56,994 bases of DNA from Bugula neritina (GCA_964035545.1 CAXIUT010000123.1:1-56994), one strand, 5' to 3'. Shown: positions 23,901-34,588, counted from the first letter of the stretch. Notes: generated by a model from the letters alone, not told the origin. Numbers and translations: made by a program.

Positions 23901-25093
23901 CCCAATGATTTCACAGTCAACAAAAGAAATAAAATACTATAATCTCAAGAAGAATCAATGGTATCTCCTAATTTATCATCTTTTAAACTCAAAAAAACCA
24001 TCAAACACAAATAAAATACCAGAATCATCACAAATTACCTAATAATAATATCACTCTCCATTTATTTTTTAGTAAAAAATCAAAATAAACCCAAGTAAAC
24101 TCCTCAAGATTAAGAATCAAAAATACATTAAAAAGTCAAAAAATATCAATATAACCCTCATACTCATCAAGGGTATCATCAATAATCTAAAGGGATAAAT
24201 CAGTAGTCTAAAGGGATACAGTAGTCTAGAGGGTATAATCAGTAGTCTAGAGGGCATAATCAGTAGTCTAGAGGGCCTAATTTATAATCTAGAGGGAGAT
24301 CACATCAGTAGGTGAAAGATCTGTTGAATAAAGTTCAGAGAAGATCAAGGTAAAAGAAGAAATTACCAAAATAATAGAAAGATGAAAGGTTGTTAATAAA
24401 GTTAAATAGATAGCAAATAGTTAACTCTAGAGATAGATAAAATACCAATTTAGCAAGAAGATCAGTGGATAGATAAAATAGCAACTTAGCAAGAAAGTCA
24501 ATGGATAAAAATAAGCCTATTAGTAACTTTATCCTCAAACAAGAATAAAAAAGATTATAGTGAAGAAGATTAATATCCTCAAAATAACAGACAAGCAGTT
24601 ATGTCAAAGCATTCTACTGCAAATTATCTGCCAAAAAACAAGCCTGAAAAATCAAGTCGAGTAAATTAGAAAAAACCGAAATCAAACCTAGACCTCATTA
24701 AAAAAACTAAACCTCTCTATCAATAAAAAAAATAAATACCTTAAATAGCACTATAATTTCCTCCTCAGTAAAAACCCCGTGAAGTAAGATAGTTCAACTT
24801 TGGAGACGAGATGAGTTCCCAAGTATCAAACAACTTTAACTCATAGACAGAACTAGTCAAATGGAAAGAACATTTTGTGAGATAAAATTATTCTCCAACT
24901 AAAAAACCATCCTTAGAATAATATACCTGAACTACCAAACATCAATAGACTCAGACCTCTAGACTAGTCTCAAGATGAAGACGAGGATGAAGAAGAATAT
25001 ATAAGAAAGCCTAGATTAGAGAATAGAAATAAGTCTAAACATCGAAAGCATCCGAGAAAAAAGAAAAGTGAGCTATAAAAGATCTACGGGTGA
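14992..25093 (+). CDS. B1, giant cysteine-rich multi-pass surface protein (5' end missing)
   Basis: Very large ciliate-type surface protein, roughly 3300 residues. From 14993 to about 17700 it is Ser/Thr-rich with repeated beta-like modules (patterns such as SITIDFPSQY and ITVENILNPYPATTTDAF). From about 17800 to 21330 it is a furin/GFR-like Cys-rich region with many CxxC and NCxxC motifs, including a 312-bp and a 93-bp tandem repeat. From about 21390 to 22140 there are several hydrophobic membrane segments. The remainder is a charged cytoplasmic tail (RIDLGIRRTEETDPK, DLAREAGMNSRDKL, TEPEPSEEPEP) with HNQESRG repeats, ending at TGA 25091-25093. No start codon or signal peptide is present: the frame begins directly beside the telomere block. 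Consensus frame breaks occur at several points, mostly homopolymers, plus probable tiny introns such as an 18-nt one near 22925. Whether the tail after 22.9 kb is the same gene is inferred from continuous open frames. Confidence 0.75.
18470..20100 (+). repeat. Tandem ~312-bp (104-residue) Cys-rich repeats in B1
   Basis: Five imperfect units; the shared GGATT(C/T)GTTTT landmark falls at 18696, about 19006, 19317, 19631 and 19944. Each encodes a module containing ENCTSCNPLTNTFLS, CEEFYF, SVPDLNCNNC and PSGYVNITGIA. Units show synonymous swaps including TAA/TAG/GAG at the same Glu codon. Confidence 0.92.
20640..21011 (+). repeat. Tandem 93-bp (31-residue) Cys-rich repeats in B1
   Basis: Four units starting at 20640, 20733, 20826 and 20919. 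Each encodes CDxSCLTCSGTxSxC, then xSCPEGITLFNTTC. Confidence 0.95.
21390..22140 (+). other. Hydrophobic multi-pass region of B1
   Basis: Several hydrophobic stretches in the B1 frame, e.g. LPFPFTIATTFIFLCCLM, YLVGIAYSLYGCA and FAIFSILSLIISFKLKILIF, separated by short polar loops. They place the Cys-rich part outside and the charged tail inside the cell. Confidence 0.75.
24184..24297 (+). repeat. 21-bp tandem repeats in the B1 tail
   Basis: About six imperfect copies of CATAATCAGTAGTCTAGAGGG-like units (first two diverged) that encode HNQESRG. The period is a multiple of three and the frame is preserved, which supports coding. Confidence 0.85.
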
Positions 25094-25111
25094 TCGATAA
25101 TAAATTATATC

Positions 25112-26640
25112 ATGGATAGCATCTTGATTATAAAATTATTCTAATATTCTATTTAAAGAATAACTAACAATGCTTAACTTTTTAACTTCTCCTTAAAATT
25201 TCTTATCTAGAAAAGAACTAAAACCGTCCAAAAAAGTATTATCCCTCAGAAAACAAATCAATTGACACCCTAACAAAGATGCCTCCTCTTGAATAATGCA
25301 AACCAATAGCAACATCTTTATGTTTTCCATCTTATCTATTAGATATAGATAAAGTAGCAAAAAGAGTATAGACCTAGATGAATGCTAGCACTCTTGGGTT
25401 AATGTTGATTCAAATAAAATCACTAAAAAGGTAGGCAAATAAATTGAAAGAGAATAAAAACAATATTAATGATACAAATAAATCATATTTTATGAACTTC
25501 AAAACAATCAGGCAGGTTGAAGTCACTAGTTTAAGATAAATAAGCACCAAATCAACCTTATTCAGAACTATAAATTCATATTACCAAAGCTATTAAAGAA
25601 GAAATGGCCTTTAGAGTCAAACAAAAAAAGTTTTATTCCACATAAAAATATTACAAAAAAACAAGAACAATTAAAATTACTAGCATAAAAAGCTAAAAAT
25701 TTTAATTAAAAAGCTTTAAAAATATCAAAAAATCATCAATAACTATAATATAAATTATTCTAAAACTTTTAAATTGATACTATCTATAGTCCCAGAACTA
25801 AAATATCAAAAAATAAAATAAAGTAAATCAAGAAATAGTCCCAGGAATATACAACCTTATAACACTAATGAATACAGGATGAGTTGTAATTATGACTCAA
25901 ATGAAAGTAATAGTAAAAGTAAAGTAACTCTTCCTGCTTCAAGATACAAAGAACAAAGTAGTTGTAAGACAGCTAAATAGGTAAAAAGGTAGTCTAAAGT
26001 AGAAAAGGATAACTAGGTCTAAAGAAGATAGCTGAAGACAAGGTAAAGAAAAAGAAAAATAGATCAATAGAAGTAGTAAAAGATGATATTTAAAATAATA
26101 AATAAACATAAAAAGACCAATTAAAATCAAAATAATAAAATAGAAAAGAAAAATAATAAATAAAATATATAACTATTGTAATAAAATAATAAATCTACAA
26201 AAAGATATTAAGATGATTTATAATAAAGAATAAATAAAAAGTGTTAGTAAAAATTAAACAACAAATAAATAAAATTACAATAAAAGATAAATAAAATAAG
26301 ATAGGATCTCAAGGTAAAATAAAAAAGGATGTAAAGACACAAAATAAGAAAATAAATATAACATTAACAATAAATGTAAAAAAATTAATTATATATCAGA
26401 AAGTATATGGAAAAAATAAAAGACAATAAAGAATAAAAATAAAATACTCACTCACAAAAAATTAAAAATAGGTTTTAAATCGCATAACTTAAACTGAAAT
26501 AAAAATAAATATAATAATATATCACTAAAATGCCTGACTAACTTCTCAATCAGTAACACTAAAAAAATAAAATAAAAATAGTTCTACAAATCCATCAGGT
26601 CCATCATGTTCCAACATGTCTGATTATTCTACTTTCATTC
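25112..26640 (+). CDS. B2, possible A-rich gene or continuation of B1
   Basis: Weakly supported. An ATG at 25112, 18 nt after the B1 stop, opens about 90 codons. After a likely small intron near 25430-25460, one frame then stays free of TGA for over 1.4 kb. The product would be very rich in Lys, Asn, Glu and Ile. Segments such as DLDECEHSWVNVDSNKITKK look protein-like, but from about 26100 onward the sequence is nearly pure A/T with lysine/asparagine codons and could be non-coding. The open frame runs into the minisatellite and then the Arp3 3' end, so the true terminus is not visible. It could instead be a last exon of B1 if the TGA at 25091 lies in an intron. Confidence 0.35.
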
Positions 26641-26905
26641 TATACTATCAATCCTATCATATTCTATCAATACTAATCTATCATCCTATCAATACTATCT
26701 ATATTCTATCCTATCAATACTATCTATATTCTATAATATCAATACTATCTATATTCTATCCTATCAATACTATCTTTCATTCTATAATATCAATACTATC
26801 TATATTCTATCCTATCAATCCTATCATATTCTATCCTATCAATACTATCTATATTCTATCCTATCAATACTATCTATATTCTATATTATCAGTACTATCT
26901 AATAT
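26640..26905. repeat. 25-bp minisatellite beside the Arp3 3' end
   Basis: About ten imperfect copies of a 25-bp CTATCCTATCAATACTATCTATATT unit. The period is not a multiple of three, so it is unlikely to be coding. It ends 32 nt before the Arp3 stop codon complement. Confidence 0.9.
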
Positions 26906-26937
26906 ACTTATTATCATTTATAAATATGTATTCAGTA

Positions 26938-28223
26938 TCAACGAGAAAAGACAGCATTGTATCGACATATTGATGATCCTATCTAGTAGTACTGATCTCG
27001 ACTGTGGTACATCTGACTGAAACCTGGCTCTCCAGCCAACATAGAGCCTCCCATCCAAACAGCATACCTCTGATATGGATTATCGAGCACCCTCACATCG
27101 ATAGGAGTTGGCTAAATCAACATAAAAATACCTTCATATGGGACTTTTCTTCATACTTTTTGAGTCTATCTCTGACTCTTTCAGTTACTCGTCTTTATAA
27201 TCTGTCTTTAAACCCCTTGAATAGAGTAGAGCCTCCAGAAAGAGCAATGTTAGTATAGAGTTTTCTTCTAGTATCGATAGGACATAGCTGGATAACATTA
27301 TCAATGAGCTAATCTACTGATTTTCTATGTTTTTAATCAATGATTTAAGGATTAAAGAACATTTCTGGTGCCAAAAACCTTTCAGGACCTACTGACACTT
27401 TATATGGAATTTTAGAAATAGGGTCAATACCTTCTACAAACCTTTAGTACTTTCTTTTAAGTTTTTAATTACTCATTCTATTGTCGAAATTGGCAAACTC
27501 TTCCAAAAGATTTCCAGATTAAACAACATAAGAATACTTTTATTTAATAGTTTTAGCTATTTTATGAACTTCTTCAACTGGACATCTTTCGTTTCTATCT
27601 CTTAACATATTAGCTACAAAGTTAGTCATATTACTTCCAGCTAGAGGAATATGTTTGATGCAACTATTAATAACAAAGCCATCGACCACTGGAATGATGT
27701 GAGTGACTCCATCTCCAGAATCAAGGACAGTTCCAGTATAGCTTACTCCTTTATCTATTCCAGAAGATGATATTAATGCAAATACCGCCTGAACACCGAT
27801 ATATAGTCCTTTCACATTAAAAGTTTCAAACATTATCTATGCTATGTGTTCCCTATTTTCTGGAGGATTCAAAGGAGGCTCAGTTAAAACCATTACTGTT
27901 TCCGAAGGATCACATCTTAAACAATCGAACATACTTCTGTGCCAAAACTTTTACATCAAATCCCAATTTTGTACTATTCCTCCCTCTATTGGATTCACTA
28001 CTTTCTGAGTCCTTGTCAGATCTCTTGCTTCTTCTCCTATGACAAAATCAAGCGTTTAAGTTACCTTTTTATTACTCATCGTCCATCCTGCTTTTGGAAC
28101 CTGATCGCCAGTATCAGTGATAAGAGTGGGAATATCGAAAGAAGGTTCAAGGTTACCAGCATACCCCATTTTAGTGTAACCAGTACCATTGTCAATGACT
28201 GCTACTCTAGTATTGATATCCAT
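26938..28223 (-). CDS. ARP3: Actin-related protein 3 (Arp2/3 complex)
   Basis: 421 residues after removing one 20-nt intron; animal and yeast Arp3 are close to this length. Arp3 and Arp2 form the barbed-end-like template that nucleates branched actin filaments. Diagnostic segments in order: [159 protein letters not shown]. At least six in-frame UAR codons fall where Arp3 has Glu (DLM-E, IA-E-IMFE, K-E-KYSYV, FNP-E, VD-E-LI, YY-E-IG), the best evidence for the code. Stop is TGA 26938-26940. The ATG is only 43 nt from the telomere. Confidence 0.97.
27112..27131 (-). other. Intron of Arp3 (20 nt)
   Basis: gtatttttatgttgatttag; carries a TGA. Splicing gives [12 protein letters not shown], matching Arp3 exactly across the junction. 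Confidence 0.97.
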
Positions 28224-28266
28224 CCAGATATTATTCTAATCAATTAATCAATATCATATCCTACAG

Positions 28267-28360
28267 GGGTTGGGGGTTGGGGTTGGGGTTGGGGTTGGGG
28301 TTGGGGGTTGGGGTTGGGGTTGGGGGTTGGGGGGTTGGTTGGGGTTGGGGTTGGGGTTGG
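28267..28360. repeat. Right telomere of unit B, irregular G4T2
   Basis: 94 bp of GGGGTT interspersed with GGGGGTT, GGGGGGTT and a GGTT unit, running directly into the N gap. Confidence 0.95.
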
Positions 28361-28560
28361 NNNNNNNNNNNNNNNNNNNNNNNNNNNNNNNNNNNNNNNN
28401 NNNNNNNNNNNNNNNNNNNNNNNNNNNNNNNNNNNNNNNNNNNNNNNNNNNNNNNNNNNNNNNNNNNNNNNNNNNNNNNNNNNNNNNNNNNNNNNNNNNN
28501 NNNNNNNNNNNNNNNNNNNNNNNNNNNNNNNNNNNNNNNNNNNNNNNNNNNNNNNNNNNN
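28361..28560. other. Assembly gap of exactly 200 N
   Basis: Exactly 200 unknown bases between a right-end telomere and a left-end telomere; a fixed-length scaffolding gap, not a measured distance. Confidence 0.99.
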
Positions 28561-28653
28561 CCCAACCCCAACCCCAACCCCAACCCCAACCCCAACCCCA
28601 ACCCCAACCCCAACCCCAACCCCAACCCCAACCCCAACCCCAACCCCAACCCC
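28561..28653. repeat. Left telomere of unit C (CCCCAA)n
   Basis: 93 bp of regular CCCCAA up to 28653, followed by AT-rich unique sequence. The first gene begins 138 nt inside. Confidence 0.97.
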
Positions 28654-28791
28654 AGAATTTATATATCTTTTAAACTCTAATCAAATAACCTAACAATCAT
28701 TTCTAATTATTTTATTAATTGCTGCAGTTCAGTTAGTTATTGCCTTTGAACTAGTCAATTATACTACCTACATAAATTTGATATAAGATTG

Positions 28792-29798
28792 ATGCAAGAA
28801 GAACATCATATCATAGAAAAAGAACAGAACCTCATGATCAACCAAATCAGTCCAGTCAAACACATCAATGATGCCCAAAATAACTCAATAGAATCTCTAG
28901 CCATTCACCCCAACCAATCTTCTTTTGCCACAGGTTCACATGACCATAACATTAAATTGTGGAACCTTTAAACTTTTAAATAAACCATGGTCCTCTCCGA
29001 TCACAAGTATTTTCGTTTTCATTAAGAGAAGGAGTTTGGTCCCTAGACTACTCCAAAGATGGAAATCTTCTAGCTTCGGCCAGTCCTGATAAATCAGTTC
29101 TCATATGGGATTCCAAGAAATCATCTCCTGGCATTAGAATCAATGGTCATAAAGACAAGGTATATTCTGCTAGATTTAATTAAAGTAGCAAACTATTGGG
29201 CACCTGTGGATAACAAGGATAACTCTTTATCTGGGACATTTCTAAAACTAATCAACCTCTTGCCAAAATTAACATCCCTTCCCTCGTCCTCTACGATATC
29301 CAATGGTCTGGTAACTAAGACCTATTCTTTACTACCACCCTTGGCTCAAAACTTATAGCTTTTGACTCAAAAACATTCAAACAAGTAGATGAAGATTATG
29401 TTACTTAAAATGTTAATGACTCCAAATGTTAGTCCATCGCTGTTAACTATAAGCTTATCAACAACAGAGTTTTTGTTGGAAGCAGCCGAGGAGTGATCGC
29501 TTGGTACGAAATATTTGATGGAAAACTTGTGAAAAGAACATAGTGGGTTTCCCATTTAGATTCAGTTCGCACAGTTAGTTATCATCCCTCTCGGAAAATT
29601 CTTTTAAGCACAGGAAGAGATGGATCCTCCAAACTATGGAATGCCTCTGTTGATAATGAGACTCCAAAGATTTTGGGTAACTTGATTCTTCACAACTAAA
29701 ACATTCCAGCAGCCGGCTTTATCGGATAATCAATGATAATAACAGGTTCTTGGGATCAGAAATTGGCTCTCTGGGATGTAAGAGATTTGATAAAGTGA
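28792..29798 (+). CDS. C1, WD40-repeat protein
   Basis: 328 residues after removal of one 20-nt intron; the spliced length is exactly divisible by three. WD40 blades are clear: IESLAIHPNQSSFATG with SHDHNIKLWNL, LSDHKEGVWSLDYSKDG with SPDKSVLIWD, INGHKDKVYSARFN with GEQGELFIWDI, and SHLDSVRTVSYHPS with GRDGSSKLWN, ending TGSWDQKLALWDVRD. About six to seven blades fit one propeller with nothing else attached. WD40 propellers are protein-interaction platforms; the small size recalls Ski8/WDR61-type proteins but I cannot assign an orthologue. Two UAA codons in the CGEQGE turn are plausible as Glu. It is the first gene of unit C; the next gene is 77 nt downstream on the same strand. Confidence 0.88.
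29007..29026 (+). other. Intron of C1 (20 nt)
   Basis: gtattttcgttttcattaag; joins LSDHK to EGVWSLDYSKDG, restoring a WD40 blade. Confidence 0.93.
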
Positions 29799-29875
29799 AA
29801 TATCATTAGTATATCATAATCTTTATTTTCGATTGATAATTGAATCTTGGATGAAGTAAATTAATAAATTTAAAG

Positions 29876-30897
29876 ATGAGTGTCGAGAGGGGAAAATCTC
29901 AATTGGAGAACATGTTCACCACACAAGAAGCCTTCAGAAGAAATAAACACTATTACGACGCCGTCAAAATATCAGAAGTAGAAAGGAACAACTAAAAGCT
30001 CAGAAGAAAGCCAAAAGCGACCTACCATCATAAACTTAAAGTCGAAGACACATTCCTTAGTGCAAAACGATAAAGACAAACAAAAGTAGGATAAGACATC
30101 TCCAAATTCAAATTTAGAATGTCTTTCTATAGTACACAAGATATAAACCCTGAATATTAGCACAACTCTCAGCGCTATTAGTAAAAATCTCAAAGTCCCA
30201 AAAAGTATATTAACATCTATGCAGTGTAAAAGGAGTTCCACATTAAAAGCTAACTTCGAGAGAAAGTTTACACAAGTTGAAAAATAAGCCTTGCATCGAC
30301 GAAAGACAGTTTAATAACTTCTACATCAACTAAAATGATCTTTCCAAAACCCCTCAAATAGGAAAATATTCTCCCAGAAATCTCAATATCGCCCTCGATC
30401 ACATGACTGGTATTTATTCATTCATTTCAGACCTTTACTACAACTCTCAAAAAATATATTAAGACTGCTACTTCGATAATACCACTAATTCCTGCACTTT
30501 CCAACTCAAAAAGCAAAATGACGAAAAAGAAAGATACTTTTTTATTCCGCAAAGACCTTAAAACCTTCCATCAACTCAAATGAAAGCATAAAATGTGGCT
30601 AGAAGCTTTAGCCACACCACTAACTTTAAACCAAATAAAATTCTACAGTTTTACAAAATAAGTGGAAGATAATATCCAGGACATAACGATCAGAGATATC
30701 TTAGTCCAAATAAAACAAGTTATCGAGATAAAGATGGAAAACTTACTAAACCTGAAATTAGTTTCACTGCCCGCAGATATAAAGATGAACTGTTAGTACG
30801 AGATCTATAAGAAATAAAAAAAGCAAAAAAACCTTATTTTGGAAGAGATTAAATATGCGATTAAAGATATTTCAAACAATAAAAAAAACGCTTTTGA
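29876..30897 (+). CDS. C2, hypothetical basic Tyr/Asn/Lys-rich protein
   Basis: Not recognised. From ATG 29876, with one 23-nt intron (30266-30288), the frame is 333 codons ending in TGA 30895-30897. The product is basic and polar, with recurring RYxSPN/KYSPRN-like phrases (GKYSPRNLN, RYLSPNKTSYRDK) and many Tyr. It has no hydrophobic segment or Cys cluster, so it may be a structural or microtubule-associated protein, though that is only an impression from composition. It is convergent with C3, whose stop is 94 nt away. Confidence 0.7.
30266..30288 (+). other. Intron of C2 (23 nt)
   Basis: gtttacacaagttgaaaaataag contains an in-frame TGA; written in two parts it is gtttacacaagt + tgaaaaataag. 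Removal joins LREK to PCIDERQFN. Confidence 0.7.
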
Positions 30898-30991
30898 TAG
30901 TTCATCTTAATATATTTAAATTTGGCCTTAAGTATTGTTATACAAGTAGTTCTAAAGACTCTAAAGATAATTCCAAAAGGATAAATATTAA

Positions 30992-33900
30992 TCAATCTTA
31001 TTAATCTGCCACTTTCATACGAACGAAGGTATGATAGTCTCGTCCTCTGTGTTCTTGAAGAGGTTCTTCCAAATGATTATCCGCCAGTTTGCTGATGACT
31101 TCAGTCAAAATGCCCATCGTCCATACTCCTTACATAGCTCGCCCATCAGGATACAGAATATTCCCGATTCCATGTCTAAATAAAACTAAATTTACTTCAG
31201 GTCATTGTCAAAGTTTCCCTCATAGACGCATCCATTGGCATAGCGATACTTCCCACTTCCCTGTTTCTTATCTCTAGTATAGAATCCACTATATATTTCA
31301 GGATTATCTCCTCCAGAGGTCCAAGTCCCTCCATCATTTCTGTTTCCTTCTTTGAATTTTCCAAGATAAACAGATCCATTGTTCCAGATATACTTGCCCT
31401 ACCCCTCAAACTTGTCTTTAATGTATTCTCCAAAATAGAGGTCTCCATTATTAAAGTGTTAAATACCAAAACCATGCTTGTAATTTTCTTTGAAACTTCC
31501 TTCATAAATACTTTATTCGTATTATAAATAGCCAAATCCTTCCATTTTATTATTTTTCCATCCTCCGCAATAACAACTTTTATTTATACTATCCAAATAC
31601 TTCCCCTTTCCATGTCTTTAGCCATCAATAAACTATCCCTCATAAATTGTCCCATTGTCTTATATTAAAATCCCCTTACCATACTTTTTTCCACTTGAAA
31701 AACTACCCTGATAAAAATATTTATTCCTTACATACTATATTCCTTCGCCTGACTTCTGGTTTTGTTCGTTATTCCACTCTCCCAAGTATATCTTTCCATT
31801 GAAATTCCAAACTATCTTAAAGAAAGGATTTTCTGGCAGTTAAAACATTATACAGTTTTTATATTTTTTCAAAGAACATCCTCCTAACTCATCTGATCTA
31901 TATGTTTCATCAGAATATGGCAAAATCTATAAAATAAGTTTCATTATTTACTCAGTACTACTACTATGAGTCGGACTTTATGGAAAGTTAGGAATTTGAA
32001 TCTTTTTAAAATCAATTACTTTCTTTAAATCCTTTTTCTTTTCAGATTTTTCAATTAATGCCAGCATATTTCGACTCACAAACTCTATCCTAGAATGATT
32101 CCTTTCAAAGTCTTATGACTGATAAGAAGGTTTAGTAACATTTTTTATGATCATTCCTTCAAAATTATTAGTATTGGAAGGTGATTCTTGTCCCGTTAGT
32201 TCAGGATTAGCCTCTTTATGAGCATTTTGTTAAAGTTTTTTTTTGACTCTACTTTTGTTTTGTTCTCTTATAATAAACTTTTGAAATTTACGATCATCTG
32301 ATTCAAACTTATTAAGAACTTTTGAACATATTTAAGTTGATTTTTGTTAATTTTTATAATTTTTATTTTTTTAATAAGATAAATAATTGTGATAGTCCTG
32401 TTTAAATTGTATCGATTCTTATAATTTTTATTCAGCTATTCTCTAGAGGTTGATATTTTGGTATTATATCGATTTAGATAAATCAAAAGAACCTCTCAAA
32501 TAATGACTTCTTTCTATATGACTTGCTTGTACTCTATCATGTGGTTTCGCTTGTACTCTATAATGTGGTTTCGCTTGTACTCTATCACGTGGTTTTTCTT
32601 TTTCAAATTAAGGTATTTCCATAGTTTAAACTTCTTAAGTCTCACTAAATTCAAGCATTCTTTAATTTGTCGACTTTCTTTAAGTAATATTTCTCTTAAT
32701 CCTTCCAAAACAAATCAAACTATTTCCTCTATTTTCTTGATTTGAATATGTATCCGATTGACTGTCTTAGCTCAATGCTCCAATAATAGTAGTTTGAACC
32801 TTATTCTTCCTTTTAGAAACTTAATTACTATTCTTTCTTAACTTAATAGAGTTATAATTTTATTCTGATAGGAACTCTTTCTAAGCTTTAGCTTTAACTT
32901 TTTCAAGTCTCAGTTCCTTCACTGTCATCCTTAAGACTTTTAGTTCTTCTTCAAGTTTTATTTTTTAAAGACTTTATTTAAGTTATTGGTTTGTTTTTGG
33001 AGCAAAATTGATATTTAAATCAACTGTATTGGACAGTAATTCCATTGGTTTTACTTTCTTTCTTCTCGATCGTAGCTTAGAATGATAGTTTTATGATTCA
33101 GGAATGACTTTTATATGTTTTTTTTATTATTCCTGAACTTGAGAGAGTTCTATTTGAAATGGATTTGAAGGATTCAAAACCCAATGATGAGGATCTTCTT
33201 TTTGTTCAACTATTTTCCGAACACTATTATCTACTGCTTCCTCTTCATCGCTGTCCATATTGAAAAAAGACTACTTATCACTCTTTTTCTATTCATTCTG
33301 AGAAGATACTTCAGCAATAGCCTTTTTATCTTCTGAAATAGGTTTATTTTAAGGAGATAGATTTATTTTGACAATACTTTATTTTTTATTATTCACAGGA
33401 CTAGGCATAACAATACTTTCTTCCTCTTTTAATTTAGCTAAAAATCGTTAATCATTTTTATGAGTAGTCTGGATAATCACTTTAGATTGTAAATTGTCCA
33501 GATGGATGTTATCAGCTATTTAAGTATACTATGCCTGTTATTTATTCAGCAAAGATTCATTGACTTTCTATCCTTTAAGTTCTACTTCTTTACACCTTTT
33601 ATCTGATTATTATTTTGAACTATTCTTTTATTATTCTTTAGTTCCCTTTGATTTGTTGAGTAAATGTTAGCTAGCAAGCTTTCTAAATCTGCTACATATT
33701 TTTATTTTATCGTTTTTTTGTTTTTACAGTTGGTTACTTGTTACTTGTTTGACCAGACCTTATCTAACTAGTTCCTGATGTTCAAGTTACTCTTCTATTT
33801 GTCTATTTTTATCAATGAATTAATCTTAGTTGTGCTCAGTCTTTTTAAAATCAATCACAATCAATTTAGTTTAACTCTGACAACCGTCTTCACTTCTCAC

Positions 33901-34143
33901 CCCATCGAACTTTTATCTGCCATTTGATATCAGCTATTCTTCCTGATTATCCCCTTCTTTAGCATTACAATCATGAGAATATTTAGTTATCTTTTATTTT
34001 CTAGCATTGTAGCCCTAACTGTTTTTATTTTTAGCTGATCTTGCTTATTAAACCTTGTTTTATCTATTGGTTCTACTTTAACTCTGAGCTCTACTCTTAT
34101 TGCTATGTCTAACAGAGACATTCTTTTTATTGTGCTCACTCAT
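30992..34143 (-). CDS. C3, MORN-repeat protein with long disordered N-terminus
   Basis: 1043 residues with one 20-nt intron (spliced length 1044 codons). The first ~650 residues are Lys/Glu/Asn/Ser-rich and probably disordered, with a short VQAKPHYR-type triple repeat near residue 530. The C-terminal ~300 residues hold about eight MORN repeats: KIYLGEWNNE, GKGILIEDNGTIYEGEF, RHGKGKYL, KHGFGIEHFNNGDLYFGEY, GKYIWNNGSVYLGKF, GSGKYRYANGCVYEGNF, HGIGNILYPDG. MORN arrays in protists typically mediate membrane or cytoskeleton attachment, including basal bodies and cortex. Start ATG 34143 is the first in a frame that then stays open for the full length. It is the first of a run of same-strand genes, 70 nt from the C4 stop. 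Confidence 0.87.
31176..31195 (-). other. Intron of C3 (20 nt)
   Basis: gtaaatttagttttatttag; joins NFDNDLK to HGIGNILYPDG, continuing the MORN array. Confidence 0.93.
32525..32596 (-). repeat. 24-bp tandem repeat inside C3
   Basis: Three copies of a 24-bp unit encoding KPH(D/Y)RVQA on the minus strand; frame-preserving. Confidence 0.9.
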
Positions 34144-34213
34144 AGTTATTAATATTATTTATTAAGATTAAGTTAAAGATAAGAATGTCGATATTGATAA
34201 AATGGATGTATGA

Positions 34214-34588
34214 TCAGTAGTCAAGAGTAGAGCTTGTTAATATTTCTTTCATGCTACCATCGATACAAATAAAATACTCCCCCAATTTATTGTTACAATC
34301 GTTTTTAGTTTGAGCTCTATCCACACACCTCTTCAAATCCTTAAATGTTTAAAAACATTCTCGATGTAAACTTTACTTCAGACAAGACAACTTATCATCT
34401 TTACGCTTACTATCTTTCTTTAAACACCCATCCAATTCCTAGTAAAATCTACGATGTCTACCCCTCCTTAACAACTTCTTCTCATCAAAGCCAAAATAAG
34501 ATATTTGCTCCTTAAAACTAGCCACTATGCTGTTATACTGATCTATACTAAATAATTTATATTTTAGTTGGTCACCATTCGCATTCAT
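34214..34588 (-). CDS. C4, small twin-CX9C (CHCH-type) protein
   Basis: 124 residues, no intron, ATG 34588 to TGA 34214-34216. The C-terminal half has a coiled-coil-helix pair with exact twin CX9C spacing: C-FETFKDLKR-C and C-NNKLGEYFI-C. Two further Cys lie upstream (DGCLKK, LSCLKES). Twin-CX9C proteins are usually imported into the mitochondrial intermembrane space by the MIA40/ERV1 oxidative relay and serve respiratory-complex assembly or cristae organisation. The Cys spacing is seen; the location is inferred from the family. No N-terminal presequence is obvious, as is typical for MIA substrates. The upstream flank is a tetranucleotide microsatellite. Confidence 0.82.

Noticed and set aside
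28254-28693. Gly-Leu, Gly-Val, Pro-Asn, Pro-Thr and Gln-Pro repeat frames spanning the N run
   Set aside because: They are translations of telomere repeats and unknown bases, not genes.
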